A stretch of 64,000 bases of DNA from an uncultured Prevotella sp. (GCA_900545525.1 UQZX01000006.1:1-64000); one strand, 5' to 3'. Shown: positions 32,251 to 42,498, numbered from the stretch's first letter. The notes: generated from the sequence alone by a model not told the origin. Numbers and translations: made by a program.

Positions 32251-34539
32251 ATGGTTAAGATTTCAAAAGAAGCAGCACTGGAATATCACGAATGTGGCAG
32301 ACCGGGCAAGATAGAAGTAAAGCCTACCAAGCCTTACAGTACACAAACCGACCTGAGCCTTGCATATTCTCCGGGTGTGGCATATCCATGTCTTGAGATA
32401 GAGAAAAATCCTGACGACGCATATAAGTATACGGACAAGGGAAACCTTGTTGCCGTTATTAGTAACGGTACGGCTGTGCTCGGGCTCGGAGACATAGGTG
32501 CCATGAGTGGAAAGCCTGTAATGGAAGGAAAGGGACTGTTGTTTAAAATTTACGGTGGAATCGATGTCTTTGACATAGAGGTGGCGGAAAAAGACCCCGA
32601 AAAGTTCTGTGAAGCAGTGGAGAAGATAGCCCCGACTTTCGGAGGCATCAACCTCGAGGACATCAAGGCACCTGAATGTTTCTATATAGAAGAGCGTCTC
32701 AAGCGTACGCTCGACATTCCAGTGATGCACGACGACCAGCACGGTACGGCAATAATATCGGCTGCCGGACTGAAGAATGCGCTTGAGGTTAACGGCAAGG
32801 ACATATCCAAAGTGAAAATCGTTGTAAACGGTGCCGGTGCTGCGGCAATATCCTGTACAAAGCTGTATGTTGCCCTCGGTGCAAGAACAGAGAATATACT
32901 TATGCTTGACTCTAAAGGAGTCATCACAAGCGACCGTGAGAACCTTACTGAACAAAAGAAGCTGTTTGCAACCGACCGCCGCGATGTGCATACGCTTGAG
33001 GATGCCGTTAAGGGATCCGACGTTTTTGTTGGACTGTCCAAAGGAAATGTGCTGACACAGGACATGGTACGCTCCATGGCTGATCAGCCTATTGTCTTTG
33101 CACTTGCCAATCCCGTTCCCGAAATATCATACGAGGATGCCATGGCAAGCCGTCCCGACGTGCTCATGAGTACTGGACGCTCCGACTATCCCAACCAGAT
33201 AAACAACGTGATAGGCTTTCCCTACATTTTCCGCGGTGCACTCGATGTTCATGCAACGGCAATTAACGAGGAGATGAAACTGGCTGCCGTCAATGCCATA
33301 GCAGACCTTGCCAAGCAGCCGGTGCCCGATGTGGTGAACGATGTGTACAAGGTCAACAACCTTACCTTCGGTCCTTCATACTTCATACCTAAACCAGTCG
33401 ATCCGCGACTGATAACAGAGGTTTCGGCAGCTGTGGCAAAGGCGGCAATGGACAGCGGGGTGGCGCGTACGCATATAACCGACTGGACGGCATACAAGCA
33501 GCAGTTGCGCCAGTTGCTCGGGCAGGAAACAAAGCTTACGCAGAAGCTTTATGACACGGCACGCAAGCATCCGCAGCGCGTTGTGTTTGCCGAAGGTCTG
33601 CATCCCACAATGCTCAAGGCTGCCGTGCAGGCAAAGGCGGAAGGTATATGTCATCCGATATTGCTTGGCAATGACGAGCGTATAGAGAAGCTTGCAAAGG
33701 AACTTGAACTCAGTCTTGACGGCATTGAGATTGTCAACCTTCGCCATGACAACCAGAGTGAGCGCCGCGAACGCTATGCAAGGATATTGTCTGAGAAGCG
33801 TCAGCGTCAGGGATATACATACGAAGAGGCAAATGACAAGATGTTTGAGCGCAACTACTTTGGTATGATGATGGTGGAAACAGGTGAGGCAGACGCATTT
33901 ATAACAGGTCTTTACACAAAGTATTCAAACACCATAAAGGTTGCAAAGGAAGTCATAGGCATACGTCCCGAGTATAATCATTTCGGCACCATGCACATCC
34001 TTAACACCAAGAAAGGCGTGTATTATATAGCAGATACGCTTATAAACAGGCATCCCAACCAGGAGGTTCTCATGGATATAGCGAAGCTTAGTGCCATGAC
34101 GGTGCGCTTCTTCAATGAGACTCCCAATATTGCGATGATAAGCTATTCAAACTTCGGTACCGACGAGGGCGGAAGTCCTGCCATGGTTCATGCTGCCGTG
34201 GAGGAGATGCAGAAGCAGTATCCAGACCTTGCGATAGACGGCGAGATGCAGATAAACTTTGCCTTGGACAAGGAACTGCGTGACAAAAAGTATCCTTTCT
34301 CGCGTCTTAACGGCAAGAATGTCAACACTCTCATATTCCCCAACCTCAGCAGTGCCAACAATGCCTACAAGCTGTTACAGGCACTTGACATGGATGCGGA
34401 GATAATCGGTCCGATACAGATGGGTCTTAACAAGCCTATACACTTCACCGACTTTGAATGTTCGGTAAGGGATATTGTCAATATTACTGCCGTTGCCGTG
34501 ATTGATGCGTGCGTATATAAGATAAAGAACAGATGCTGA
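32251..34539 (+). CDS. maeB: NADP-dependent malic enzyme with phosphotransacetylase-like domain
   Basis: Converts malate to pyruvate and CO2. Residues 1 to about 420 are the malic-enzyme part: LSLAYSPGVAYPCLEI, GNLVAVISNGTAVLGLGDIGA, MHDDQHGTAIISAAGL and VVNGAGAAAISC (nucleotide binding). Residues from about 430 form a phosphate acetyl/butyryltransferase-like domain (RVVFAEGLHPTMLKAAVQA, MMMVETGEADAFITGL), which is regulatory in MaeB proteins. 762 aa is full length. It is monocistronic, ending in a hairpin terminator. Confidence 0.95.
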   Translation: MVKISKEAALEYHECGRPGKIEVKPTKPYSTQTDLSLAYSPGVAYPCLEIEKNPDDAYKYTDKGNLVAVISNGTAVLGLGDIGAMSGKPVMEGKGLLFKIYGGIDVFDIEVAEKDPEKFCEAVEKIAPTFGGINLEDIKAPECFYIEERLKRTLDIPVMHDDQHGTAIISAAGLKNALEVNGKDISKVKIVVNGAGAAAISCTKLYVALGARTENILMLDSKGVITSDRENLTEQKKLFATDRRDVHTLEDAVKGSDVFVGLSKGNVLTQDMVRSMADQPIVFALANPVPEISYEDAMASRPDVLMSTGRSDYPNQINNVIGFPYIFRGALDVHATAINEEMKLAAVNAIADLAKQPVPDVVNDVYKVNNLTFGPSYFIPKPVDPRLITEVSAAVAKAAMDSGVARTHITDWTAYKQQLRQLLGQETKLTQKLYDTARKHPQRVVFAEGLHPTMLKAAVQAKAEGICHPILLGNDERIEKLAKELELSLDGIEIVNLRHDNQSERRERYARILSEKRQRQGYTYEEANDKMFERNYFGMMMVETGEADAFITGLYTKYSNTIKVAKEVIGIRPEYNHFGTMHILNTKKGVYYIADTLINRHPNQEVLMDIAKLSAMTVRFFNETPNIAMISYSNFGTDEGGSPAMVHAAVEEMQKQYPDLAIDGEMQINFALDKELRDKKYPFSRLNGKNVNTLIFPNLSSANNAYKLLQALDMDAEIIGPIQMGLNKPIHFTDFECSVRDIVNITAVAVIDACVYKIKNRC

Positions 34540-34586
34540 CGGCAGGGATGTAAGGTTGGATAATAACCTTATATACATAATATAAG

Positions 34587-34640
34587 AACACCGGAACATG
34601 GGAATAATAAACGGTATTCTCTGTTCCGGTGTCTTTGTCT
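34587..34640. terminator. Terminator between convergent maeB and tilS
   Basis: The arms AACACCGGAACA (34587-34598) and TGTTCCGGTGTC (34622-34633) are followed by a T-rich stretch. It separates maeB (plus) from tilS (minus). Confidence 0.75.
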
Positions 34641-34668
34641 CTGTCGGCATTGCTGCTTGAAAGTGCTG

Positions 34669-36015
34669 TCAGACAGTGCTGATTATAACAATGTCGTTGG
34701 TGTCATCTGTTATTCTGAACCTGTTGTCGGCACGTTCGTTTACCAGCCATACAATTCTGCCCGTGGCATCTTCCAGAACAAGCTGCCTTTCTTTGTCAAA
34801 CAACGGTTTCTTTCTGTCAGTAAGGTAGTTGCTTACAAGCTTTGAACCTTTCATTCCGAACGGGCAGAAGCGGTCGCCCTGTACTGTGTTGCGTATGACA
34901 AGGGGAAATTTCAGCTTTGAGGCATCGGCATAAACATGGTTTGCAGCTGGTGTTATCTTAAAGCCGGGAGTGCGCTTTACGTACTCTATTCTTAATTTAA
35001 GATGACTGTTGTATATGTATGTTCCGCTTTCCGGAATAGACATGGTTTTCTTTTTCCTGTCGTCCTTCTCTTCGATGATGATGTTGCCGCGGTCTATAAG
35101 AAGGCGGTGGGTCTTTGAAAAGAACCTGCGTCCGGATGAAGAACCTTCAGTTGCCGCATATATCTGTTCTGTCTGCGCCGGTGTATATCCGTATTCTTTC
35201 AATATAGAAAACAGTGTATATTCCAGTGAAATCAGTTTTTTCAGTTTTTCGGTGCATATGCTGAGCCTGTTCCCGTCGTTATGCACTGTCTCATTGTATG
35301 CTTTGTCGACATGGTTGTCGATGATGTTCAGGGCATCGTTTACAATCTGTGTCGTCTTGAAAATACTGTCACAGACCGACGGGTTTATGTCTTTCAGCAT
35401 AGGGATGATGTCAAGTCTTATCTTGTTTCTTACGACATCATCAATAAGATTTGTGCTGTCGGTTACGTATGTCTTGCCGGCAGTGCTGAGAAAACCTTCT
35501 ATTTCTGCGCGTGATACACACAGCATGGGGCGTATTATCCTGCCGTTGACGGCGCTGATGCCTTTAAGCCCGTGCAGCCCGGTGCCGCGGATAAGGTTAA
35601 GAAGAAGTGTCTCTACGGAGTCGTCACGGTGATGTGCCACGCAGATAGCGTCGGCACCGATGTCCTTGCGCAGCTGCTCGAAGTAGGCGTAGCGCAGGTT
35701 CCTTGCAGCCATTTCAATGCTTATTTTGTGCAGTGCCGCGTATGATTTTGTGTCAAAATGAGCGATGTGAAGCCTTATTCCTTCATTCCTGCACAGGTCT
35801 GTGCAGAACTTTTCATCTCTGTCTGACTCATCCCCGCGCAGCTTAAAATTGCAGTGGGCGGCTTCAATGTTATATCCAAGGTGTTTAAGGACATACAATA
35901 AAGTCACACTGTCCGCACCTCCGGACAGCGTGACTATATATTTCCCGTCTTTATGTAGAAGCTGTTTTTCTACGATGAAATCGGATATTTTCTTAATAAA
36001 GGGCTTATTCAACAT
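34669..36015 (-). CDS. tilS: tRNA(Ile)-lysidine synthase
   Basis: Modifies C34 of tRNA-Ile2 to lysidine, essential for AUA decoding. The PP-loop is VTLSGGADSVTLLYVL near residue 30, then AAHCNFKLRGDESDRDE and ICVAHHRDDSVETLLLNLIRGTGLHGL, both family signatures. A C-terminal TilS domain follows (FPLVIRNTVQGDRFCPFGMKGSKLVSNYL region). 448 aa. It overlaps the start of the next gene upstream, a methyltransferase, by 11 nt. Confidence 0.95.
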   Translation of the reverse strand: MLNKPFIKKISDFIVEKQLLHKDGKYIVTLSGGADSVTLLYVLKHLGYNIEAAHCNFKLRGDESDRDEKFCTDLCRNEGIRLHIAHFDTKSYAALHKISIEMAARNLRYAYFEQLRKDIGADAICVAHHRDDSVETLLLNLIRGTGLHGLKGISAVNGRIIRPMLCVSRAEIEGFLSTAGKTYVTDSTNLIDDVVRNKIRLDIIPMLKDINPSVCDSIFKTTQIVNDALNIIDNHVDKAYNETVHNDGNRLSICTEKLKKLISLEYTLFSILKEYGYTPAQTEQIYAATEGSSSGRRFFSKTHRLLIDRGNIIIEEKDDRKKKTMSIPESGTYIYNSHLKLRIEYVKRTPGFKITPAANHVYADASKLKFPLVIRNTVQGDRFCPFGMKGSKLVSNYLTDRKKPLFDKERQLVLEDATGRIVWLVNERADNRFRITDDTNDIVIISTV

Positions 36016-37186
36016 ACAATACCAGACCTTTAAGATACTCTCCCTCGGGATGATAGATGTTTATGGGGTGGTCGGCAGGCTGGTGCAGCTGGTGTATTAT
36101 CCTCACCTTACGTTTGGATATTGCGGCTGCAGTGAACACTGCGTTTCTGAAATGTTCCTTTGTAACAACCTGACTACAGCTGAATGTGAAAAGTATTCCG
36201 CCCGGCTTTATACGCTCGAAAGCCTTGACGTTGAGCCTTGTATATCCTTTCAGGGCATTTCTCAGTGCCGTCCTGTGCTTTGCAAAGGCTGGCGGGTCAA
36301 GTATAATAAGGTCATAAACATCTTTTGCATTGTCCAAAAACTTAAACGCATCCTCGCAAAAAGCCTTGTGTCTGTTGTCATCAGGGAAATTCAGCCTGAC
36401 GTTTGCCTCGGTCAGTTCCACTGCCTTTGCACTGCTGTCTACCGAGTGTACGAGCTTTGCCCCTCCGCGCATTGCATAGAAGGAGAAGCCTCCTGTATAG
36501 CAGAACATGTTGAGTACGCTGCGGTTCTTTGCGTAATGTTCGAGCAGACTGCGGTTGTCGCGCTGGTCTACGAAGAAGCCTGTTTTCTGTCCCTTGAGCC
36601 AGTCTACATAAAACTTCAGCCCGTTTTCCATTGCAATGTTGTCGTTGCTTCCGCCATAGATGAAGCCGTTTTCCTGTCCGAGCTCTGCTTTGTAGGGCAG
36701 TGTTGTCTCGCTTTTATAAAAGACATTCTCTATTCTGTCTCCCATAACCTCGGTAAGTATGCGGGCTATGGTGTTTCGGTGGATGTGCATGCCTACGCTG
36801 TGTGCCTGCATGACGGCAGTCTTGCCATAACAGTCGATTACAAGTCCCGGCAAGTTGTCGCCCTCTCCGTGAACAAGCCTGTAAGTGTTGTTGTCGGCAT
36901 TGTCTGCAATCCCTGCACCTATACGCATGTCCAACGCCTGTTGCAACCTGTTTTTCCAGAATTCATCGTTTATTTCTATATCATTGAAAGACAGCACCCT
37001 TACAGCTATACTGCCAATCTGAAAATGACCTGTTGCGATGAAATCGCCGTTTTCTGCTATTATTCTTACAGTCTCACCCTCTTTTATGTCCTCATCGGCG
37101 TGGTGTATCGCACCGGAGAACACCCATGGATGAAAGCGGCGCAGACTCTCTTCTTTTCCTTTTTTCAGGTATATGCTCTTATACAT
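36005..37186 (-). CDS. Class I rRNA methyltransferase, RlmI (YccW)-like
   Basis: A SAM-dependent 23S rRNA m5C methyltransferase with an N-terminal PUA domain (FHPWVFSGAIHHADEDIKEGETVRI). The methyltransferase fold has VLNMFCYTGGFSFYAMRGGAKLVHSVD (motif I), LIILDPPAFAKHRTALRNALKGY and the catalytic-cysteine region ILFTFSCSQVV. 393 aa is normal for RlmI. It overlaps tilS and the upstream exonuclease by a few bases, making a tight three-gene operon. Confidence 0.9.
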   Translation of the reverse strand: MYKSIYLKKGKEESLRRFHPWVFSGAIHHADEDIKEGETVRIIAENGDFIATGHFQIGSIAVRVLSFNDIEINDEFWKNRLQQALDMRIGAGIADNADNNTYRLVHGEGDNLPGLVIDCYGKTAVMQAHSVGMHIHRNTIARILTEVMGDRIENVFYKSETTLPYKAELGQENGFIYGGSNDNIAMENGLKFYVDWLKGQKTGFFVDQRDNRSLLEHYAKNRSVLNMFCYTGGFSFYAMRGGAKLVHSVDSSAKAVELTEANVRLNFPDDNRHKAFCEDAFKFLDNAKDVYDLIILDPPAFAKHRTALRNALKGYTRLNVKAFERIKPGGILFTFSCSQVVTKEHFRNAVFTAAAISKRKVRIIHQLHQPADHPINIYHPEGEYLKGLVLYVE

Positions 37187-37817
37187 TGTTTAAATTGTTT
37201 TCTTCGGTTATAACAAGTTCGTAGTCCTTGGTCCGTTCAATCCTCATCAGTTCTTCATAAAGCATGATACACGCCCAGGCGTCTGTGGCTGCATAAAGCT
37301 TCTGTCTGTCGGACAAGATATCGCACTCCCAGTTTGTAAGCCTTTGGTTCTTGCTTATTTTCTCATGGAAGAAGTTGGCGTACAGTTTCTGAAGACTGAG
37401 GTCTTCAATGCCTATCTCCCCCACATGTTGTTGCAGGTCGATGAAATTGCCTGGGCAAAAGTCTGCACGTTTGTGAAGTGACAGGATGTCATCGTGCAGC
37501 GAGACGCCAACTTTGGGCACACTTTTATCTTCGAGCAGCCTTATTATTGCCGGCGTCATGCCAGTATGGTTAAGTCTGAACAGGAAACAAATGTCATGGG
37601 TGGACACTTGAAGCAGGGACACATTGTATGTTTTTCCTTTCTTGAAAGACGGACGCGTCTCTGTGTCTATCCCCAATATGTCGTGTGAAAGCAGGAAATT
37701 TACTGCCTTTTCCGTTTCTTCAGGAGATATGATAACTATTATACGACCACCGAAAACAGCCTGTGGCAACTCTGCAATCTTTTTCTTGTCGAACCTGTTG
37801 TATAAAACTTTTTTCAT
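37179..37817 (-). CDS. 3'-5' exonuclease (DEDD family, RNase D-like)
   Basis: A single exonuclease domain of 212 aa with the first motif LGIDTETRPSF (D, E), the second around KVGVSLHDDILSLHK and the third in LYAATDAWACIMLYEEL. No HRDC domains follow, so it is not full RNase D. Bacteroidota have this short form widely. The start at 37817 (MKKVLYNRF) is chosen over 37841 because that ATG overlaps the -7 box. It heads the operon with the methyltransferase and tilS. Confidence 0.88.
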   Translation of the reverse strand: MKKVLYNRFDKKKIAELPQAVFGGRIIVIISPEETEKAVNFLLSHDILGIDTETRPSFKKGKTYNVSLLQVSTHDICFLFRLNHTGMTPAIIRLLEDKSVPKVGVSLHDDILSLHKRADFCPGNFIDLQQHVGEIGIEDLSLQKLYANFFHEKISKNQRLTNWECDILSDRQKLYAATDAWACIMLYEELMRIERTKDYELVITEENNLNNV

Positions 37818-37837
37818 CTGGTGATTTATAACGATGT

Positions 37838-37846
37838 GCAAAATTA
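37838..37846 (-). promoter_or_regulatory. -7 box of the exonuclease operon
   Basis: Reads TAATTTTGC on the minus strand, 20 nt upstream of the chosen start at 37817. It rules out the upstream ATG at 37841. Confidence 0.6.
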
Positions 37847-37889
37847 GAAAAAAAAAGCGATTTTATGGCTATTTCTTAGTTTTTTCAGT

Positions 37890-37898
37890 TACTTTTGC
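37890..37898 (+). promoter_or_regulatory. -7 box of ftsK
   Basis: TACTTTTGC, 51 nt upstream of ftsK. It is divergent from the exonuclease promoter 44 bp away. Confidence 0.55.
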
Positions 37899-37949
37899 AT
37901 TAATATAATTCAACTCTTTTATAAAAATAATAAATCATTATATTTCCGG

Positions 37950-40379
37950 ATGGTTAGGAAAAAGAATACGCGTAAGACCAGTTTTGGCGAAATAATGGGT
38001 TTCAGCAACATATTTCAGAATGATATCTTTAATTTCATATTCGGCATAGTTATATTGTTGTTGTCTGTATTTCTTGTAATTGCATTTATATCATATATAA
38101 TATCGGGGCAGAACGATCAGAGTATTATTCTTGACCTTAAGCCCGGCGAATGGAGTAACAGTGACAGGACTTTTCATAACAGCTGCGGTTCGCTCGGTGC
38201 CTTCGCCGCATATTTCTTTATGTCAAGATGCTTTGGGTTTGCCGCATTTGTAATTCCTGTATTTATGGCTTTGCTCGGACTTAAGCTGGTAAAGGCATAT
38301 AATGTAGGGCTGCTTAAAAGCTTTATGTGTCTTACCATTATCATGCTTTGGTCTTCAGTGGCACTGTCAAAGTTTCTTGCTCCGTTTGCGGGTGACATGA
38401 TTTTCAGTCCTGGGGGCGACCATGGGTTATTCTGTTGTCAGTGGCTTGAGAATGTCATTGGTGTTCCCGGACTTATGGCAACATTGTTTCTTGTGGCGAT
38501 AATATTCCTTACATATATAAGCAGTGAGACTGTAACGGTTGTCAGAAAGTTGCTCAATCCGGTGAGTCTCATAACAAACAAGGTGAAGTTCAAGGTCAGA
38601 GTGGGGAATGAGAGTGATGAAAACATTGTGGAGAATACGGAGGAAAAGATACCGTATGTTGAAGACCCGGAGGTCTTTGATGATCCGCAGCCCCAGACTG
38701 TTGACTTTGGCGATGCCGGTGTTTCAGTGGCACCGGTGGCAGAAACCAGTGTAAAGGCAGACGCAGGTAAGGGTGAAGAACCGGGATTTACGGTAAATGA
38801 AACAGAGACGGAGGAGGGTGCCGACAACAAAACGCTTGTTGCCGAACCGGATATCAACACTCCGATAAATCCCAAGGAGCCGTGGACAAAGTATAAATAT
38901 CCGACACTCGACCTGCTTAAGAAATATGATAATGACGGCAAACCGTACATTGACATGAAGGAGCAGACGGCAAACAAGAACCGTATTGTCGAGGTTTTGA
39001 ATAACTTTGGTGTGCAGGTGCGTACCATTACCGCCACTGTAGGTCCTACCATTACGCTGTATGAGATTACGCTGGAGGACGGCATACGTGTTTCAAAGAT
39101 ACGTAATCTGGAGGATGACATTGCACTGAGCCTGTCGGCTTTGGGTATACGTATAATCGCGCCGATACCGGGAAAGGGTACTATCGGTATCGAAGTGCCC
39201 AACGCAAAACCGAATATCGTGTCCATGGAGAGCATCCTGAATTCGCGGAAGTTTCAGGAAACGAAAATGGAGCTGCCCATAGCGATAGGAAAGACCATAA
39301 CAAACGAGGTGTTCATGGTTGACCTTGCGAAGATACCTCACTTGCTCGTGGCGGGTGCAACAGGACAAGGTAAGTCGGTCGGACTTAATGCCATTATTAC
39401 GTCATTGCTGTATAAAAAGCATCCCAATGAGCTGAAGCTGGTTCTTATAGACCCGAAAAAGGTGGAGTTCAGCATATATTCGCCCATTGTGAATCATTTT
39501 CTTGCAAAGGTTCCTGATGACAACGAGGAGCCAATTATAACGGATGTGACGAAGGTGATACGTACGCTGAACAGCCTGTGCAGGCTAATGGATACACGTT
39601 ACGACCTGCTTAAGTCTGCGGGCGTGAGGAATATCAAGGAATATAATGAAAAGTATGTAAACCACAGGCTTAACCTTACGCAGGGACATGAGTACATGCC
39701 ATATATCGTGGTTATAATAGATGAGTTCGGCGATTTGATAATGACGGCAGGAAAGGAGATAGAACTGCCAATAGCACGTATAGCCCAGCTTGCGCGTGCC
39801 GTTGGTATTCACATGGTTATTGCCACCCAGCGCCCTACGACATCTATCATAACAGGTAATATCAAGGCAAACTTCCCAGGACGTATGGCATTCAGGGTGG
39901 GGGCAATGATAGACTCGCGCACCATTCTCGACCGTCCCGGAGCCAACCAGCTTATAGGCAGGGGAGACCTGTTGTTCCTTAACGGCAATGAACCGACTCG
40001 TGTCCAGTGTGCTTTTGTGGACACTCCGGAGGTGGAACGCATAAACCAGTATATAGAACAGCAGCCCGGACCGGTTGAGCCAATGGAGCTTCCAGAGCCT
40101 ATACAGGATGACGGCTCGGACATGGGTGGCGGTTCAATGGATGTACAGAACCTTGACCCGCTGTTTGAAGAGGCTGCCCGTGCAATCATTGCGACGCAAC
40201 AAGGCTCTACAAGCATGATACAGAGGAGATTTTCAATAGGCTATAACAGGGCAGGGCGACTGATGGACCAGATGGAAAAGCTTGGTATTGTCGGTGCGGC
40301 TCAGGGTGGTAAGCCGCGTGAGGTGTTGATTCAGGATGAGAACAGTCTGAGCACTGTTATCAATAATATAAGAAACTAA
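37950..40379 (+). CDS. ftsK: DNA translocase FtsK/SpoIIIE
   Basis: Couples chromosome segregation to division. Four membrane segments lie in residues 20-190 (for example IFNFIFGIVILLLSVFLVIAF). An acidic linker covers about 215-310, then the motor: VAGATGQGKSVGLNAIITSLLY (Walker A near 470), PYIVVIIDEFGDLIM (Walker B) and IARIAQLARAVGIHMVIATQRP. The C-terminal gamma winged helix is SMIQRRFSIGYNRAGRLMDQMEKLGIVG. 809 aa is normal. lolA follows 12 nt later, a common Bacteroidales pairing. Confidence 0.96.
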   Translation: MVRKKNTRKTSFGEIMGFSNIFQNDIFNFIFGIVILLLSVFLVIAFISYIISGQNDQSIILDLKPGEWSNSDRTFHNSCGSLGAFAAYFFMSRCFGFAAFVIPVFMALLGLKLVKAYNVGLLKSFMCLTIIMLWSSVALSKFLAPFAGDMIFSPGGDHGLFCCQWLENVIGVPGLMATLFLVAIIFLTYISSETVTVVRKLLNPVSLITNKVKFKVRVGNESDENIVENTEEKIPYVEDPEVFDDPQPQTVDFGDAGVSVAPVAETSVKADAGKGEEPGFTVNETETEEGADNKTLVAEPDINTPINPKEPWTKYKYPTLDLLKKYDNDGKPYIDMKEQTANKNRIVEVLNNFGVQVRTITATVGPTITLYEITLEDGIRVSKIRNLEDDIALSLSALGIRIIAPIPGKGTIGIEVPNAKPNIVSMESILNSRKFQETKMELPIAIGKTITNEVFMVDLAKIPHLLVAGATGQGKSVGLNAIITSLLYKKHPNELKLVLIDPKKVEFSIYSPIVNHFLAKVPDDNEEPIITDVTKVIRTLNSLCRLMDTRYDLLKSAGVRNIKEYNEKYVNHRLNLTQGHEYMPYIVVIIDEFGDLIMTAGKEIELPIARIAQLARAVGIHMVIATQRPTTSIITGNIKANFPGRMAFRVGAMIDSRTILDRPGANQLIGRGDLLFLNGNEPTRVQCAFVDTPEVERINQYIEQQPGPVEPMELPEPIQDDGSDMGGGSMDVQNLDPLFEEAARAIIATQQGSTSMIQRRFSIGYNRAGRLMDQMEKLGIVGAAQGGKPREVLIQDENSLSTVINNIRN

Positions 40380-40391
40380 CAGGAATAAGGT

Positions 40392-40994
40392 ATGAAAAGA
40401 TTTGTGCTTTTGTTGACACTGTCTGTCTTTTCCTTGTGCATATCGGCACAGACACAGGCTAAGGCGCGCAAGATATTGGACAAGACGGCATCCATTGTCG
40501 GCAGGAAGGGTGGGGCTTCCGCTTCTTTTACGATAAAGGGGAAGCGTGGAAATGCTTCAGGAAAAATATCCATAAAGGGAAACAAGTTTACGGCGCACAC
40601 AGCCGATGCCATTGTATGGTTCGACGGCAAGACGCAGTGGACGTACATGAAAAGCTCGCAAGAGGTGAACGTGAGCAATCCTACTGAAGCGCAGCAGCAG
40701 GCAATGAACCCGTATAAGTTTATAACATTATATAAGAGCGGCTTTAGCATGAACATGAAGAACGTTGCCTCGGGCTGGCAGATACATCTTGTTGCCAATA
40801 ACAAGAAACGTTCGATAAAGGAGATGTATATAACTGTCGGCAAGGATTATCTTCCCCGTGAAGTGAAGATGTTGCAGGCTTCCGGCTGGACAACAATAGC
40901 CATTTCCGGATTCAAGGCTTCCAATATCGGTGACAGTGCGTTCCGTTTCAACCCGCGTGAGTTCCCTCATGCCGAGGTTATAGACCTTAGATAA
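40392..40994 (+). CDS. LolA-like outer-membrane lipoprotein carrier
   Basis: A periplasmic chaperone for lipoproteins. The signal peptide is RFVLLLTLSVFSLCISAQ, so the mature part starts near residue 20. The LolA fold shows in ASFTIKGKRGNASGKISIKGNKF, AIVWFDGKTQWTYMKSSQEVNV and PREVKMLQASGWTTIAISGF. 200 aa is normal. It is in the operon ftsK, lolA, DUF5687. Confidence 0.9.
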   Translation: MKRFVLLLTLSVFSLCISAQTQAKARKILDKTASIVGRKGGASASFTIKGKRGNASGKISIKGNKFTAHTADAIVWFDGKTQWTYMKSSQEVNVSNPTEAQQQAMNPYKFITLYKSGFSMNMKNVASGWQIHLVANNKKRSIKEMYITVGKDYLPREVKMLQASGWTTIAISGFKASNIGDSAFRFNPREFPHAEVIDLR

Positions 40995-40995
40995 T

Positions 40996-42498
40996 ATGAA
41001 CCGCCTGCAATTATTCAGGATACTTCGCCGTCATGTAGGGTTGTCGGAGAAGCGGAGCCTTGCTTTCGAACAGAACCGTGTGGCAAAGTTTGTTGCTTAT
41101 CTGCTTGGTTCGTTCATGGTGGTGTATATGATGATGATATCCGTTACGCTGGCAATGGTTGCAAACGACCTGTCGGAGTTTACGTCATACGAGTTCATAT
41201 ACGCACTTCTTCCTTTCATATTGCTGCTTGACTTCTTTTTCCGCTTTATCGGACAACACACCCCGTCACAGCTTGTAAAGCCTTATATGTTGCTGCCTAT
41301 GCCAAAGTATGTATGCGTAGAGTGCTTCGTGCTGACAAGTATGGCATCGTTGAACAATCTGTTGTGGCTGCTTATAACCGTTCCTTATGCCATAATGACC
41401 ATGCTTTTCAGTGAGGGTATTGCATATTCGGTGGCTTTTGTCATTACTTTCCAGTTGATTATAGTAATAAACAGCCTGTGGTATATGACAGTCCGTACGC
41501 TTCTTGGAGCAAGCATATTTTGGTGGCTGCTTCCCGCCGCAGTGTATGCGGCGGTATTTTCGCCATGGTATCTTTCCGATATTGACTGTTTCTTTGACCT
41601 GTTCTCTTCTTTGGGAGGCAGCTTTGCCGGATACAGCGTTGCGGCGTATGTTTCTCTTGCAGCCGTCATGGCGGCACTTTTCTTTATAAACAGGGAGATG
41701 CAATACCGCTTCACGTATATGGAGAGCAATAATACGGAGACAGTAAAGATGAACCGTGTTACGCAGCTTCATGCCTTTGACCGTTTTGGAAGGCAGGGCG
41801 AGTATCTGAAACTTGAGGTCAAGAGCATTATGAGGAACAAGAACATGCGAAGGTCGTTTGTCTTTTCCGTATGCTTTATTACGGTGCTGAGCCTGCTTAT
41901 ATCGTTTACGGACTTCTATGAAACGGGCAGTTTCTCAATGGATTTCTGGATTGTGTATGTCTTCATACTATATGGCTCTACCACATTGATAAAGATAATG
42001 GGTGCAGAGGGCAACTATCTGGATGGTCTGATGGTGCACAAGGAAAATATCTTCAGCCTTTTAAAGGCAAAGTACTACTTCTACAGCGCCATGCTTCTGC
42101 TTCCTCTGATTCTCATGCTGCCAACGGTTGTTGTGGGAAGATGCACGCTGCTGATGCTGTTGTCGATGCTGCTGTTTACAGCCGGTCCCGCATATTGCCT
42201 GTTGATGCAGATGGCTGTTTATAACAAGCAGACCGTTCCGCTGAATACCAAGTTTGTAAGCAAGGGGAATATGGAGACAAACTATTTTCAGATTGTAGCA
42301 GAGATGATAGTGATGTTTCTGCCCGTTGTCCTTATTTCCGCACTGAAAGCGTTGTTCGATGAAACAACGGCATACGTGGTCCTTATGGTTTCCGGTCTCG
42401 TCTTCATAATATTCCATAATTATTGGATACGCAATATTTATAAGAGGTTTATGGCAAGAAGGCATGAGAACATGGAGGCTTTCAGGTATACAAAATGA
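40996..42498 (+). CDS. DUF5687 family membrane protein (ABC-permease-like)
   Basis: 500 aa with about ten hydrophobic segments, for example YLLGSFMVVYMMMISVTLAMV, FIYALLPFILLLDFFFRF and MLLLPLILMLPTVVV. I recognise the DUF5687 pattern (EKRSLAFEQNRVAKFVAY and LPMPKYVCVECFVLTS). These proteins are usually next to an ABC ATPase and are presumed exporter permeases. No ATPase follows here. It starts 1 nt after lolA ends. Confidence 0.85.
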   Translation: MNRLQLFRILRRHVGLSEKRSLAFEQNRVAKFVAYLLGSFMVVYMMMISVTLAMVANDLSEFTSYEFIYALLPFILLLDFFFRFIGQHTPSQLVKPYMLLPMPKYVCVECFVLTSMASLNNLLWLLITVPYAIMTMLFSEGIAYSVAFVITFQLIIVINSLWYMTVRTLLGASIFWWLLPAAVYAAVFSPWYLSDIDCFFDLFSSLGGSFAGYSVAAYVSLAAVMAALFFINREMQYRFTYMESNNTETVKMNRVTQLHAFDRFGRQGEYLKLEVKSIMRNKNMRRSFVFSVCFITVLSLLISFTDFYETGSFSMDFWIVYVFILYGSTTLIKIMGAEGNYLDGLMVHKENIFSLLKAKYYFYSAMLLLPLILMLPTVVVGRCTLLMLLSMLLFTAGPAYCLLMQMAVYNKQTVPLNTKFVSKGNMETNYFQIVAEMIVMFLPVVLISALKALFDETTAYVVLMVSGLVFIIFHNYWIRNIYKRFMARRHENMEAFRYTK

